A DNA stretch of 22,304 nucleotides, taken from assembly GCA_947305255.1 (NCBI GenBank), contig CAMZDE010000014.1:1-22304 (forward strand), in the 5' to 3' direction. The notes below the pieces were generated by a model. It did no database searches and was not told the DNA's origin. It worked only from the letters and a program-made list of their open reading frames with translations. Made by a program: the position numbers and the translations under genes. The DNA comes from an uncultured Alphaproteobacteria bacterium. GTDB taxonomy: Bacteria > Pseudomonadota > Alphaproteobacteria > Rs-D84. Below, in pieces: positions 1-5,632 of this stretch (the stretch's first letter is position 1; each line of letters opens with the position of its first letter).

Positions 1-6
1 CCCTGA

Positions 7-35
7 TTGCATTTTGAATCCTTTTGTAGTAAAAT
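7..35 (+). promoter_or_regulatory. sigma70-type promoter of the LpoA-like gene
   Basis: A -35 box TTGCAT (7-12) is followed by a 17-nt spacer and a -10 box TAAAAT (30-35). The same boxes with the same spacing occur in front of aspS on the other strand (21217-21245), which strengthens both calls. Transcription would start near 42 and give a short leader before the ATG at 66. Confidence 0.6.
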
Positions 36-65
36 AATAGCATATAAAAAATAGGGTTTTCAAGA

Positions 66-1688
66 ATGATGAATAAATTTTTAATTTTCGCCACATTATC
101 AGGCCTGTTGGCTGGATGCGGCGGCGGAATGTTTGGAACAACATCTGGGAAATATAATGATGCGGCAACATCTGCCCCAACCGATGTCCAAGATAGTTTT
201 CTTTATTCAACATCTCTGTACGGTTCGGACGACGGCGGCCCACGCGCTGATATTGCTGTGTTATTACCGGCCAGTGGCACCGCAAAATCGCACGGCAACG
301 AAATCAAAACATCTATTGAAACAGCATTTTTACGCAAACCAAAAAGCAACGTAAAAATTTCGTTCTTTGATTTATCGGGCGACACGAACCAACGCTATGA
401 TACTATTATTCAGGCATTGAACACCAACCCCGATGTTATAATTGGCCCATTATTTGCCGAAGATGCCAAAATATTACGCGATATAAAACCGTCACGCACG
501 CCCGTGATATCTTTCACGTCTGATACAACATCATTGGGCGACGGCGTCATGACTGTAAATTTAATACCGACACAAAGCATTGAAACAATTATTCGTAAAA
601 TGCAGCAAGATACATCACGCGGAACAATAATATTGGCACCCGATAATAAATCTGGCCAAATGATGGCATCTGTGGCAGACACGGCGGCAAAATCATATAA
701 CATACCAATTCACGGCATATTCTATTATACCCCCGGTCATTCAGATTCTATCAAAGACGTTGCCCAACGCGCATCTTTGTATAAAATGCGCAACGCTGCC
801 AATACCCGCGCCCGCGAAGTATTATCAGACATTTTAACCAACGAAGAATTACCACAATCTGTGCGCACCGATTTATCAACACAACTTGAAAAATTATCAC
901 GTACTGAAACACTTGGTGAATTGCCGTATGATTCAATTTTATTCCTTGGCAACGGCGATGATTCTAAAAAACTGGCATCATTTTTACGCTATTATGGTAT
1001 CGGCAATCACGATGTCGCGTTTTATGGAACGACATTATGGCACGATTCAAATATCGCATCTGATTTCACAATGGCCGGCGCACAATATGCAACTTTGCCT
1101 GAAATATCAGGAAATTTCATATCGTTATATAATTTTATGACGGGCAAAGCCCCTAATTATCTGTCTGCATTCGGATACGATGCGGCAAATCTGGCATTGG
1201 GCATGATATATTCACAAAAAAGCGGCCCCGCATACTTTTTCGACCCCAGCGGTTACATCGGCGCGAACGGTGCATTTCGTATCCAACCAACCGGCGAATC
1301 AGAACGCGCATTACGCATAATGGAACTGGACGGTTCGGGCGAACCAAAAACTATTACCAACGCACCTGATAATTTCTTGGTTCCGCTATATAATATTCAT
1401 ATGTCCGGCACGAAAGATGTTCCTGAACGCGAAATTAAAACGAATGGCATAAACCCTGGCGATTATATAAAAATCCCTGAAAATTTGCGTAAAAAATCAG
1501 AATATAAAACAAAAAAGATAGGCACAAATTACGAACCAACGGCCATTGAAAGCACCAACGCCACACAAAACGTTGTTTCTGTTCAACCTGCTGCCGACAA
1601 TGAAACGATTTCAAATCCTGAATTTCAACCGGTGAAATTGGAAAACATTTCCCGCCAATATATCGATAGTGTTGAAATAGAAGAATAA
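66..1688 (+). CDS. penicillin-binding protein activator, LpoA/LppC-like lipoprotein
   Basis: A 540-aa lipoprotein with signal peptide and lipobox LAGC (Cys18), so it is probably anchored in the outer membrane facing the periplasm. Residues about 60-440 have the look of a type 1 periplasmic binding protein fold: the start 'RADIAVLLPASGTAKSHG', then 'NPDVIIGPLFAEDA' and 'TPVISFTSD', as in the LppC/LpoA family (known to activate class A penicillin-binding proteins in gammaproteobacteria). The TPR-like N-terminal half of E. coli LpoA is missing, as is usual in alphaproteobacterial members. The tail from about 455 is low-complexity, rich in Asn, Thr and Lys, and probably disordered. Two adjacent ATGs (66 and 69) are possible starts, and only a weak AGGG lies upstream. 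It has its own promoter, and the next gene also acts on peptidoglycan. The family call is good; activation of a specific PBP is inferred. Confidence 0.78.
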   Translation: MMNKFLIFATLSGLLAGCGGGMFGTTSGKYNDAATSAPTDVQDSFLYSTSLYGSDDGGPRADIAVLLPASGTAKSHGNEIKTSIETAFLRKPKSNVKISFFDLSGDTNQRYDTIIQALNTNPDVIIGPLFAEDAKILRDIKPSRTPVISFTSDTTSLGDGVMTVNLIPTQSIETIIRKMQQDTSRGTIILAPDNKSGQMMASVADTAAKSYNIPIHGIFYYTPGHSDSIKDVAQRASLYKMRNAANTRAREVLSDILTNEELPQSVRTDLSTQLEKLSRTETLGELPYDSILFLGNGDDSKKLASFLRYYGIGNHDVAFYGTTLWHDSNIASDFTMAGAQYATLPEISGNFISLYNFMTGKAPNYLSAFGYDAANLALGMIYSQKSGPAYFFDPSGYIGANGAFRIQPTGESERALRIMELDGSGEPKTITNAPDNFLVPLYNIHMSGTKDVPEREIKTNGINPGDYIKIPENLRKKSEYKTKKIGTNYEPTAIESTNATQNVVSVQPAADNETISNPEFQPVKLENISRQYIDSVEIEE

Positions 1689-1698
1689 CGGAAATAAA

Positions 1699-1726
1699 CT
1701 TGCAATACGAATCTTTTGGAATATAA
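1699..1726 (+). promoter_or_regulatory. promoter of the NagZ-like gene
   Basis: TTGCAA (1699-1704), a 16-nt spacer and a perfect TATAAT (1721-1726), placed between two same-strand genes, so the glycosidase gene can be transcribed independently of the gene before it. Confidence 0.6.
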
Positions 1727-1749
1727 TTACTAGGAATAAAGGGGTTTTT

Positions 1750-2916
1750 ATGCGTTTTAAACAAAAGAATATTAAAAAAATTATACCACTAGTATTCATA
1801 TTGGCATTCTTAGGTTGTTTATCTGGATACTATTTTTCACAACCTTCTCTTGAACAAATGGTTGGTCAAATGATAATGACCGGCTTTCATGGTGATGGAA
1901 TGGGTGATAAAGCCGAAGATTTTGCCGCAATCCAAAATCAAATTAAATCAGGTAAAATTGGCGGTGTAATTTTGTTTGATATCGATGTTTCTGGGCTGCT
2001 GGCTCAGGGTATGGACATGACCGAAGCGAAAAAACAAATCTTTTCATCAAACATAAAAAATACAGACCAGATAAAACAATTAAACAACCAACTTCAATCT
2101 ATTGCACCGAAAAAATTATTGATTGCGATTGACCAAGAAGGTGGCAACGTTCAACGCCTGAAACCCGCACACGGTTTTGAATCAATACCGTCTGCCAAAG
2201 AACTGGGACATGGTGACACACAAATAACCTATGAAACAGCATACAACCTTGGCAATCGTTTATCTGATTTAGGATTCAATGTTGATTTTGCACCATTGCT
2301 GGATATAGATGTTAACCCAAAATCGCCCGCAATTGGTGCCAAAGATAGAAGTTTTTCCCCAGATCCAGCCATTGTCACACAACATGGTGGCGCGTTCGCC
2401 AGCGGATTATCTGATGCAAAGATAGCGTTTTCGTACAAACATTTCCCTGGGCATGGCAGTGCTGGCTCTGATACCCATGCAGGAATCACAGACATAACAA
2501 ACACATACCAAGAATACGAATTACAACCATGGCGTGATTTGCTGAAAACATCTTCACCATATACTATGGTAATGGTTGCACATGTCATAAATAACAATTT
2601 TGATACCCTGCCCGCATCGCTTTCACAAAAAACAATCCAGATGGTACGCGACATGGGATTTAATGGCGTCATTGTCTCTGACGATATGGATATGGGCGCA
2701 ATCGCAAACGAATATGGAACTGAAAAAGCAATCGAAATGGCGATAAACGCCGGAAACGACATATTGGTTTTCGGAAACAATTTGACATTTGATAGAAATC
2801 GCGGCCGCGATGTCAATGAAACAATTGTCAAAATGGTCAACGACGGAAGAATAAAAAAATCAAGAATTCGTGAATCTTATAACCGCATAATGAAAATGAA
2901 AGAACATTTGCGTTAA
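1750..2916 (+). CDS. nagZ: membrane-anchored glycoside hydrolase family 3, beta-N-acetylhexosaminidase (NagZ-like)
   Basis: A 388-aa protein of family GH3. An N-terminal hydrophobic segment (about residues 11-30, with FLGC at 20-23 as a poor lipobox) suggests anchoring or export, unlike cytoplasmic E. coli NagZ. The catalytic domain shows 'AIDQEGGNVQRL' (126-137), the KHFPGHG loop (230-236) followed by D241 and H243, which carries the NagZ-type His/Asp acid-base dyad, and 'VSDDMDMGA' (309-317) with the Asp nucleophile. NagZ removes N-acetylglucosamine from anhydromuropeptides during cell-wall recycling; a periplasmic form would trim them before uptake. Start at ATG 1750 is supported by AAAGGGG seven to eight bases upstream. 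The family is certain; the exact substrate and the gene symbol are inferred from motifs, and the location is inferred from the N-terminus. Confidence 0.85.
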   Translation: MRFKQKNIKKIIPLVFILAFLGCLSGYYFSQPSLEQMVGQMIMTGFHGDGMGDKAEDFAAIQNQIKSGKIGGVILFDIDVSGLLAQGMDMTEAKKQIFSSNIKNTDQIKQLNNQLQSIAPKKLLIAIDQEGGNVQRLKPAHGFESIPSAKELGHGDTQITYETAYNLGNRLSDLGFNVDFAPLLDIDVNPKSPAIGAKDRSFSPDPAIVTQHGGAFASGLSDAKIAFSYKHFPGHGSAGSDTHAGITDITNTYQEYELQPWRDLLKTSSPYTMVMVAHVINNNFDTLPASLSQKTIQMVRDMGFNGVIVSDDMDMGAIANEYGTEKAIEMAINAGNDILVFGNNLTFDRNRGRDVNETIVKMVNDGRIKKSRIRESYNRIMKMKEHLR

Positions 2917-2929
2917 GAACAATAAATGC

Positions 2930-2957
2930 TTGCGTTCCGGAAAAAATAAGATATAAT
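2930..2957 (+). promoter_or_regulatory. promoter of the tRNA-Gly/tRNA-Tyr unit
   Basis: TTGCGT (2930-2935), a 16-nt spacer and TATAAT (2952-2957). The predicted start is near 2964, about 14 nt before the mature 5' end of tRNA-Gly. Confidence 0.65.
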
Positions 2958-2977
2958 CATAGGGCTTTGAATTTATC

Positions 2978-3052
2978 GCGAGCATAGTTCAAGGGCTAGA
3001 ATGCAAGCCTTCCAAGCTTGAAATGCGGGTTCGATTCCCGCTGCTCGCACCA
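2978..3052 (+). tRNA. tRNA-Gly (anticodon TCC)
   Basis: A complete cloverleaf of 75 nt. Acceptor GCGAGCA pairs with TGCTCGC, the D-arm is GTTC/GAAT, the anticodon stem CAAGC/GCTTG encloses loop CTTCCAA with anticodon TCC at 3011-3013, and the T-arm GCGGG/CCCGC has loop TTCGATT. Discriminator A and the CCA end (3050-3052) are encoded. It reads GGA and, by wobble, GGG glycine codons. Confidence 0.96.
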
Positions 3053-3053
3053 C

Positions 3054-3096
3054 GGATTTTAGTTATCGCGCGCAACGCGCACGATTACGAAAATCC
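3054..3096 (+). other. hairpin in the spacer between the two tRNAs
   Basis: GGATTTT (3054-3060) pairs with AAAATCC (3090-3096), and inside it GCGCG (3068-3072) pairs with CGCGC (3076-3080) around a CAA loop. There is no T tract, so it is more likely a processing structure of the tRNA precursor than a terminator. Confidence 0.45.
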
Positions 3097-3138
3097 AGTG
3101 TCTCGCTATAGCGTAAGCGAAAGCGGACAAAAAGTTCT

Positions 3139-3225
3139 GGGCGTGCGCCGGAGTTGGAGAGCCGGGGCAGACTGTAAATCTGTTGTCTTACGACTGAGGT
3201 GGTTCGAATCCACCCACTCCCACCA
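3139..3225 (+). tRNA. tRNA-Tyr (anticodon GTA), irregular acceptor stem
   Basis: An 87-nt class II tRNA. The anticodon stem GCAGA/TCTGT holds loop CTGTAAA with anticodon GTA at 3174-3176, a long variable arm has the GTC/GAC stem, and the T-arm GGTGG/CCACC has loop TTCGAAT; CCA is encoded (3223-3225). The D-arm is CCG/CGG with GAG and GG in the loop. Two oddities appear: acceptor GGGCGTG against CACTCCC leaves a C4-U69 mismatch, and position 8, nearly always U, is C. The identity is clear from the anticodon region and variable arm; whether it is fully functional is uncertain. It sits 86 nt after tRNA-Gly and probably shares its transcript. Confidence 0.82.
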
Positions 3226-3228
3226 AAA
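3211..3228 (+). repeat. 18-bp direct repeat, copy 1 (3' end of tRNA-Tyr)
   Basis: CACCCACTCCCACCAAAA, which spans the tRNA-Tyr T-arm end, acceptor strand and CCA, recurs exactly at 3452-3469. A tRNA 3' end duplicated nearby is the layout left by integration at a tRNA attachment site or by local duplication. Confidence 0.7.
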
Positions 3229-3231
3229 TAG

Positions 3232-3257
3232 AAAATGACCCAGATGGGTCATTTTTT
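3232..3257 (+). terminator. Rho-independent terminator after tRNA-Tyr
   Basis: AAAATGACCC (3232-3241) pairs over 10 bp with GGGTCATTTT (3246-3255) around loop AGAT, followed by further T residues. It should end the Gly-Tyr transcript. Confidence 0.88.
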
Positions 3258-3269
3258 ATTTTGCTAAAA

Positions 3270-3466
3270 GGGAGTGGGTGGATGCGCCAGAGTGGCAACG
3301 GCACGACAAGTGCCGTACGAAAATGAAATTTTCGTGGGCGAAGACCATGACACGCATGGTGAATACGCAGATGAACAATTAGCAACCGTGCAAAAACGGA
3401 TATGTTTAATAGAGTTTTTGCATATACGGTTGATTATTGTTTATCAAGGCACACCCACTCCCACCA
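3270..3466 (+). ncRNA. candidate structured RNA with tRNA-like ACCA 3' end
   Basis: No known RNA family was recognised. The ends form an 11-bp helix, GGGAGTGGGTG (3270-3280) with CACCCACTCCC (3452-3462), followed by ACCA and then a strong terminator, like a tRNA acceptor plus T-stem. Inside are perfect hairpins ACGGCAC/GTGCCGT (3298-3316), ACGAAAAT/ATTTTCGT (3317-3335) and ACCATG/CATGGT (3344-3360), then a long arm combining GATGAACAAT/ATTGTTTATC (one G-U pair), AACCGT/ACGGTT and GCAAAAAC/GTTTTTGC between about 3370 and 3445. There is no T-loop consensus TTCGA, no tmRNA tag with a stop, and no SRP or RNase P core motif. An open frame runs across it but looks incidental. No clear promoter was found, so it may depend on readthrough from the tRNAs. 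Confidence 0.5.
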
Positions 3467-3469
3467 AAA
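3452..3469 (+). repeat. 18-bp direct repeat, copy 2 (tRNA-Tyr 3' end)
   Basis: Exact second copy of the sequence at 3211-3228, here not preceded by a T-arm. It forms the 3' strand of the closing helix of the structured RNA candidate. A degenerate third copy (AATCCACCCA then CCA) lies at 3630-3642. Confidence 0.7.
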
Positions 3470-3473
3470 ACAC

Positions 3474-3502
3474 AAACCACCCAAACGGGTGGTTTTTGTT
3501 TT
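3474..3502 (+). terminator. Rho-independent terminator after the structured RNA
   Basis: AAACCACCC (3474-3482) pairs over 9 bp with GGGTGGTTT (3487-3495) around loop AAAC, followed by TTGTTTTT. It lies 8 nt after the ACCA end, the same spacing as the terminator after tRNA-Tyr. Confidence 0.88.
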
Positions 3503-3665
3503 TGGAGGAATGTGGTTTATGGTATTAGGCCATATAAACGAAGTTTATTTGGTTCGTCTATGAGTTTGTGTTTGCAAATAAAATGCAGCAAACACATTAC
3601 GAATGCGGCGCAGGCATTTATGCCGAGCCAATCCACCCACCAAGTTTTGTCATATGAAAAGATAC
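3503..3665 (+). other. unassigned structured segment with a possible 14-codon ORF
   Basis: This stretch holds no recognised gene. A good Shine-Dalgarno GGAGG (3504-3508) stands 10 nt before ATG 3519, which opens a 14-codon frame (MVLGHINEVYLVRL) ending at TGA 3561-3563. Hairpins are visible: CCATATAAAC/GTTTATTTGG (about 3530-3552, one mismatch), TGTGTTTGC/GCAAACACA (3567-3596) and GGCA/TGCC (3613-3624). At 3630-3642 AATCCACCCA followed by CCA looks like a damaged copy of the tRNA-Tyr 3' end. It may be a leader peptide, a second small RNA, or decayed DNA. Confidence 0.3.
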
Positions 3666-3693
3666 ACCGCACTTCAAAAGTGCGGTTTTTCTT
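3666..3693 (+). terminator. Rho-independent terminator
   Basis: ACCGCACT (3666-3673) pairs over 8 bp with AGTGCGGT (3679-3686), loop TCAAA, then TTTTCTTT. The two arms contain ACCGCACTT and AAGTGCGGT, the 9-bp core of the Pasteurellaceae DNA uptake signal in inverted orientation; this may be chance. Confidence 0.82.
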
Positions 3694-3756
3694 TAGAATT
3701 CTAATATTTACACAGGTTCGAAGAAACTGTTTTCAAAAAGAATCGATTTTTACTAA

Positions 3757-4056
3757 TTATCGAACAACATCGTGTTTTTTACATAATTTTAAACACTGTT
3801 TATCACAAATTTTATTAGATTCAAGTTCTGATTTAAAACTAAATTCTTCCTTTGAAATCATAAAATTTGGAATCTCTGATTCATTATTATCAAAACAACC
3901 GCACAACAATAAATGTGTCTTACTAACTTCAACAACCTGCCCATTTTCTTCTGTTGTTGTTATGGTTCTTTCGTTTGGTAAACATTTCCCCATAAAACCA
4001 CCATTGTCACAAGCTGTAACAACTAAACATAAAGATAATAACAATAATTTTTTCAT
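3757..4056 (-). CDS. small Cys-rich lipoprotein, unknown function
   Basis: A 99-aa protein starting MKKLLLLSLCLVVTACDNGG: signal peptide with lipobox VTAC (lipidated Cys16). After that come Cys pairs C-G-C in the middle and the spaced cysteines of 'CDKQCLKLCKK' near the C-terminus, suggesting disulfides in the periplasm. The start is fixed by CCAAAGGGG a few bases upstream, nearly identical to the ribosome binding site of the pyrophosphatase gene. No family was recognised. A longer open frame on the opposite strand has no start signal or protein-like features and was left out. No clear promoter was found. Confidence 0.68.
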   Translation of the reverse strand: MKKLLLLSLCLVVTACDNGGFMGKCLPNERTITTTEENGQVVEVSKTHLLLCGCFDNNESEIPNFMISKEEFSFKSELESNKICDKQCLKLCKKHDVVR

Positions 4057-4118
4057 ATATGGCCCCTTTGGTTATACCAACAGGCTAAACAATCATTATT
4101 TAATTTTCAATATATTAT

Positions 4119-4235
4119 TTATGTGCCACAACCTTTTGTATTCAACCATTTATCTTTAAACTCTTTCACCCGTTGCATTAAATCGGAAAACACTTGTTTG
4201 TTTTCTGCTCGATTAGTGCAAGCAGCCCCCACCAA
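4119..4235 (-). pseudogene. short ORF, probable C-terminal remnant of a small lipoprotein-like gene
   Basis: A frame without ATG near its beginning reads GAACTNRAENKQVFSDLM and continues as a helical, charged stretch ending KGCGT and TAA (4119-4121). Codon choice resembles that of neighbouring genes. The only possible starts are TTG 4233-4235, GTG 4230-4232 or an internal ATG, and none has a Shine-Dalgarno. It could be a decayed gene or a very small unannotated protein. No homologue is recognised. Confidence 0.28.
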
Positions 4236-4308
4236 AAATTACATTTACCAATAAAACACAGAACAATTTTCGCTTTTATTTGTTGCCTGTTTTTGCTAGT
4301 AATAAACC

Positions 4309-4872
4309 ATGCAAACCAAAACAAATATTTGTGCCATAGTTGCCGTTGGCCCCGATAATGTCATCGGGCGTAATGGCGTTATGCCGTGGGATTGTAAATC
4401 TGATATGTATCATTTCAGGCAAACCACCCTGCATCAACCCTGTATATTCGGACGCACGACATTTGAAAATCTGCCACAAAAACCTTTGCCCAACCGTTTC
4501 AACATAGTATGCAGTTCAAAATACCCAAACAAATACCACAACAATATTTTCTATGCCAATTCAATTGAATCTGCATTACAAGAATGTTCAAAATATCCGA
4601 CTGTTTTTATTTGCGGTGGCGCACAAATCTATAAATATGCATTCGATAATAATTTAATAAAGACATTATATTTGACGATTATAAAAAACCAGACACTTAA
4701 AAACGCAATCCGCAAAAGCCCAAATTATTATTGTAGATTTGAACCAAATATTTCTGAATTTTTCAATTCGCCACAATGGTCGGTCGAACAAATAAAGTAT
4801 CCCGAAAACGTTTTACCCAAAGACACGAATAATACATTCGCCGAATTTTACAAATTCACTTTAACCAGATAG
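4309..4872 (+). CDS. folA: dihydrofolate reductase
   Basis: A 187-aa DHFR, which makes tetrahydrofolate from dihydrofolate with NADPH in the cytoplasm. Seen directly: 'VIGRNGVMPWDCKSDM' (18-33) with the Met20-loop equivalents P26-W27 and the catalytic acid D32 (E. coli D27), 'IFGRTTFENLP' for the NADPH-binding segment, and 'VFICGGAQIYKYAF' with the conserved Gly-Gly. The remaining C-terminal part is somewhat divergent. Length is slightly above the usual 160-170. No Shine-Dalgarno stands before the ATG, so a leaderless message is possible. No thymidylate synthase gene is adjacent. It runs convergent to the TfoX-like gene with 5 nt between stops. High confidence in family; divergence could affect antifolate binding. 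Confidence 0.92.
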   Translation: MQTKTNICAIVAVGPDNVIGRNGVMPWDCKSDMYHFRQTTLHQPCIFGRTTFENLPQKPLPNRFNIVCSSKYPNKYHNNIFYANSIESALQECSKYPTVFICGGAQIYKYAFDNNLIKTLYLTIIKNQTLKNAIRKSPNYYCRFEPNISEFFNSPQWSVEQIKYPENVLPKDTNNTFAEFYKFTLTR

Positions 4873-4877
4873 CGCAT

Positions 4878-5180
4878 TTATTTTTCCGGCAATTCGTCAT
4901 AAATTATATTGAATACGCGCTCTAATAATTCAGGATTTTCAACATCGGGAATCATTATCATTGGGCGCCCCTTTGGATAAGGGATTTCCATTTTTGCATC
5001 CGGCATAAATTTCAGTGCCGACGGCGTCGGTTTAACCAACAATCGATTATCATAAATTCCACCAACTATTTTGCCGCGATAATAAATTATAAATTCACCC
5101 ATCATCGCACGATATGTTATATCTGGCAAAACAGACAATTGTTCCAACACAAATTCTAAAAAATCTTTACTGGACGACAT
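4878..5180 (-). CDS. TfoX N-terminal domain protein
   Basis: About 100 aa, essentially one TfoX/Sxy N-terminal domain: 'KDFLEFVLEQLSVLPDITYRAMMGEFIIYYRGKIV' (given here in part as FLEFVLEQL and RAMMGEFIIYYRGK) followed by 'GGIYDNRLLVKPTP'. In gammaproteobacteria the full-length protein regulates competence; stand-alone N-domains are widespread and of unknown role. ATG 5180 (MSSSKDFLEF) matches the usual family start and lies 7 nt after the pyrophosphatase stop with a weak ACAGGT before it. A GTG at 5198 that overlaps the pyrophosphatase end is the alternative. Probably co-transcribed with and coupled to that gene. Confidence 0.8.
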   Translation of the reverse strand: MSSSKDFLEFVLEQLSVLPDITYRAMMGEFIIYYRGKIVGGIYDNRLLVKPTPSALKFMPDAKMEIPYPKGRPMIMIPDVENPELLERVFNIIYDELPEK

Positions 5181-5187
5181 ACCTGTA

Positions 5188-5541
5188 TTATCTTTCACGA
5201 ACGATTACATGTGTGTACCATTGTTCTTGGAATTTTGTTTTTTCTTCAATTTCTTTATCACTGGGGTTTTGACCGTCTGGGACAACAACCAATTTATCAT
5301 CGTCATCATTAGTGCGATGAATTATCGCGCAACAACGTCCTGTAAATTCCTGCAATGGTTCCGTTGGGCCTAAAACATATGCGTCCAATTCTTCACCATC
5401 ACCCGATATAGTATTTGGAATAAAACCATAATTAATAGGATACACAAAACCATGCTTTGGATGTTTTGCACCAATTGGTCTATCCATTTTTACAGTCACA
5501 ATTTTTCCTAAGAAATCATTAGAACGAACTTGTTTTTTCAT
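5188..5541 (-). CDS. short inorganic pyrophosphatase family protein
   Basis: A 117-aa protein with the family I soluble pyrophosphatase signature 'YPINYGFIP' (34-42) and 'SGDGEELDAYVLG' (46-58), in which D48, E50 and D53 stand in the place of the DxDxxD metal ligands. It lacks the later part of canonical ~175-aa enzymes, including the third Asp and Lys metal/phosphate cluster. Similar 110-120-aa proteins are known chiefly from Firmicutes, where activity is largely assigned by homology. ATG 5541 is chosen because CCAAAGGGGTG lies just upstream; the open frame extends 31 codons further without support. It has its own promoter and is followed by the TfoX-like gene. Transfer from Firmicutes is possible. 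Confidence 0.8.
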   Translation of the reverse strand: MKKQVRSNDFLGKIVTVKMDRPIGAKHPKHGFVYPINYGFIPNTISGDGEELDAYVLGPTEPLQEFTGRCCAIIHRTNDDDDKLVVVPDGQNPSDKEIEEKTKFQEQWYTHVIVRER

Positions 5542-5566
5542 TTGGCACCCCTTTGGTTTTAAAACA

Positions 5567-5595
5567 ATTATACTTTGACATGTTTGGTTTTGCAA
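5567..5595 (-). promoter_or_regulatory. promoter of the pyrophosphatase/TfoX unit
   Basis: On the minus strand TTGCAA (5595-5590), a 17-nt spacer, then TATAAT (5572-5567). It overlaps the divergent promoter at 5575-5604, so the two cannot be occupied at the same time. Confidence 0.65.
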
Positions 5596-5604
5596 TATTA
5601 TACT
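5575..5604 (+). promoter_or_regulatory. promoter of the zinc-ribbon/split-barrel gene
   Basis: Consensus TTGACA (5575-5580), an 18-nt spacer and TATACT (5599-5604); the start would be near 5611, giving a ~20-nt leader with AGGGATG before the ATG. Confidence 0.65.
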
Positions 5605-5632
5605 ATACAGCGTATAACCATAGGGATGTAAC

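Noticed and set aside
2229..2840. Minus-strand frame of 203 codons opposite the NagZ-like gene
   Set aside because: Antisense shadow of a well-supported GH3 gene; no ribosome site or protein features.
3188..3385. Minus-strand frame ending GVGGFEPPQS
   Set aside because: This ending is the usual false translation of the reverse strand of a tRNA T-arm; the frame overlaps tRNA-Tyr.
3139..3466. Permuted two-piece tmRNA (acceptor piece 3139-3225, coding piece from 3270)
   Set aside because: The first part has a full anticodon arm and variable arm of tRNA-Tyr, a strong terminator separates the parts, and there is no tmRNA 5' consensus or tag ending in a stop codon.
3437..4159. Long plus-strand open frame (240 codons) across the RNA segments and the small lipoprotein gene
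   Set aside because: It covers two terminators, lacks a ribosome site, and lies antisense to a gene with a clear lipoprotein signal and ribosome site.
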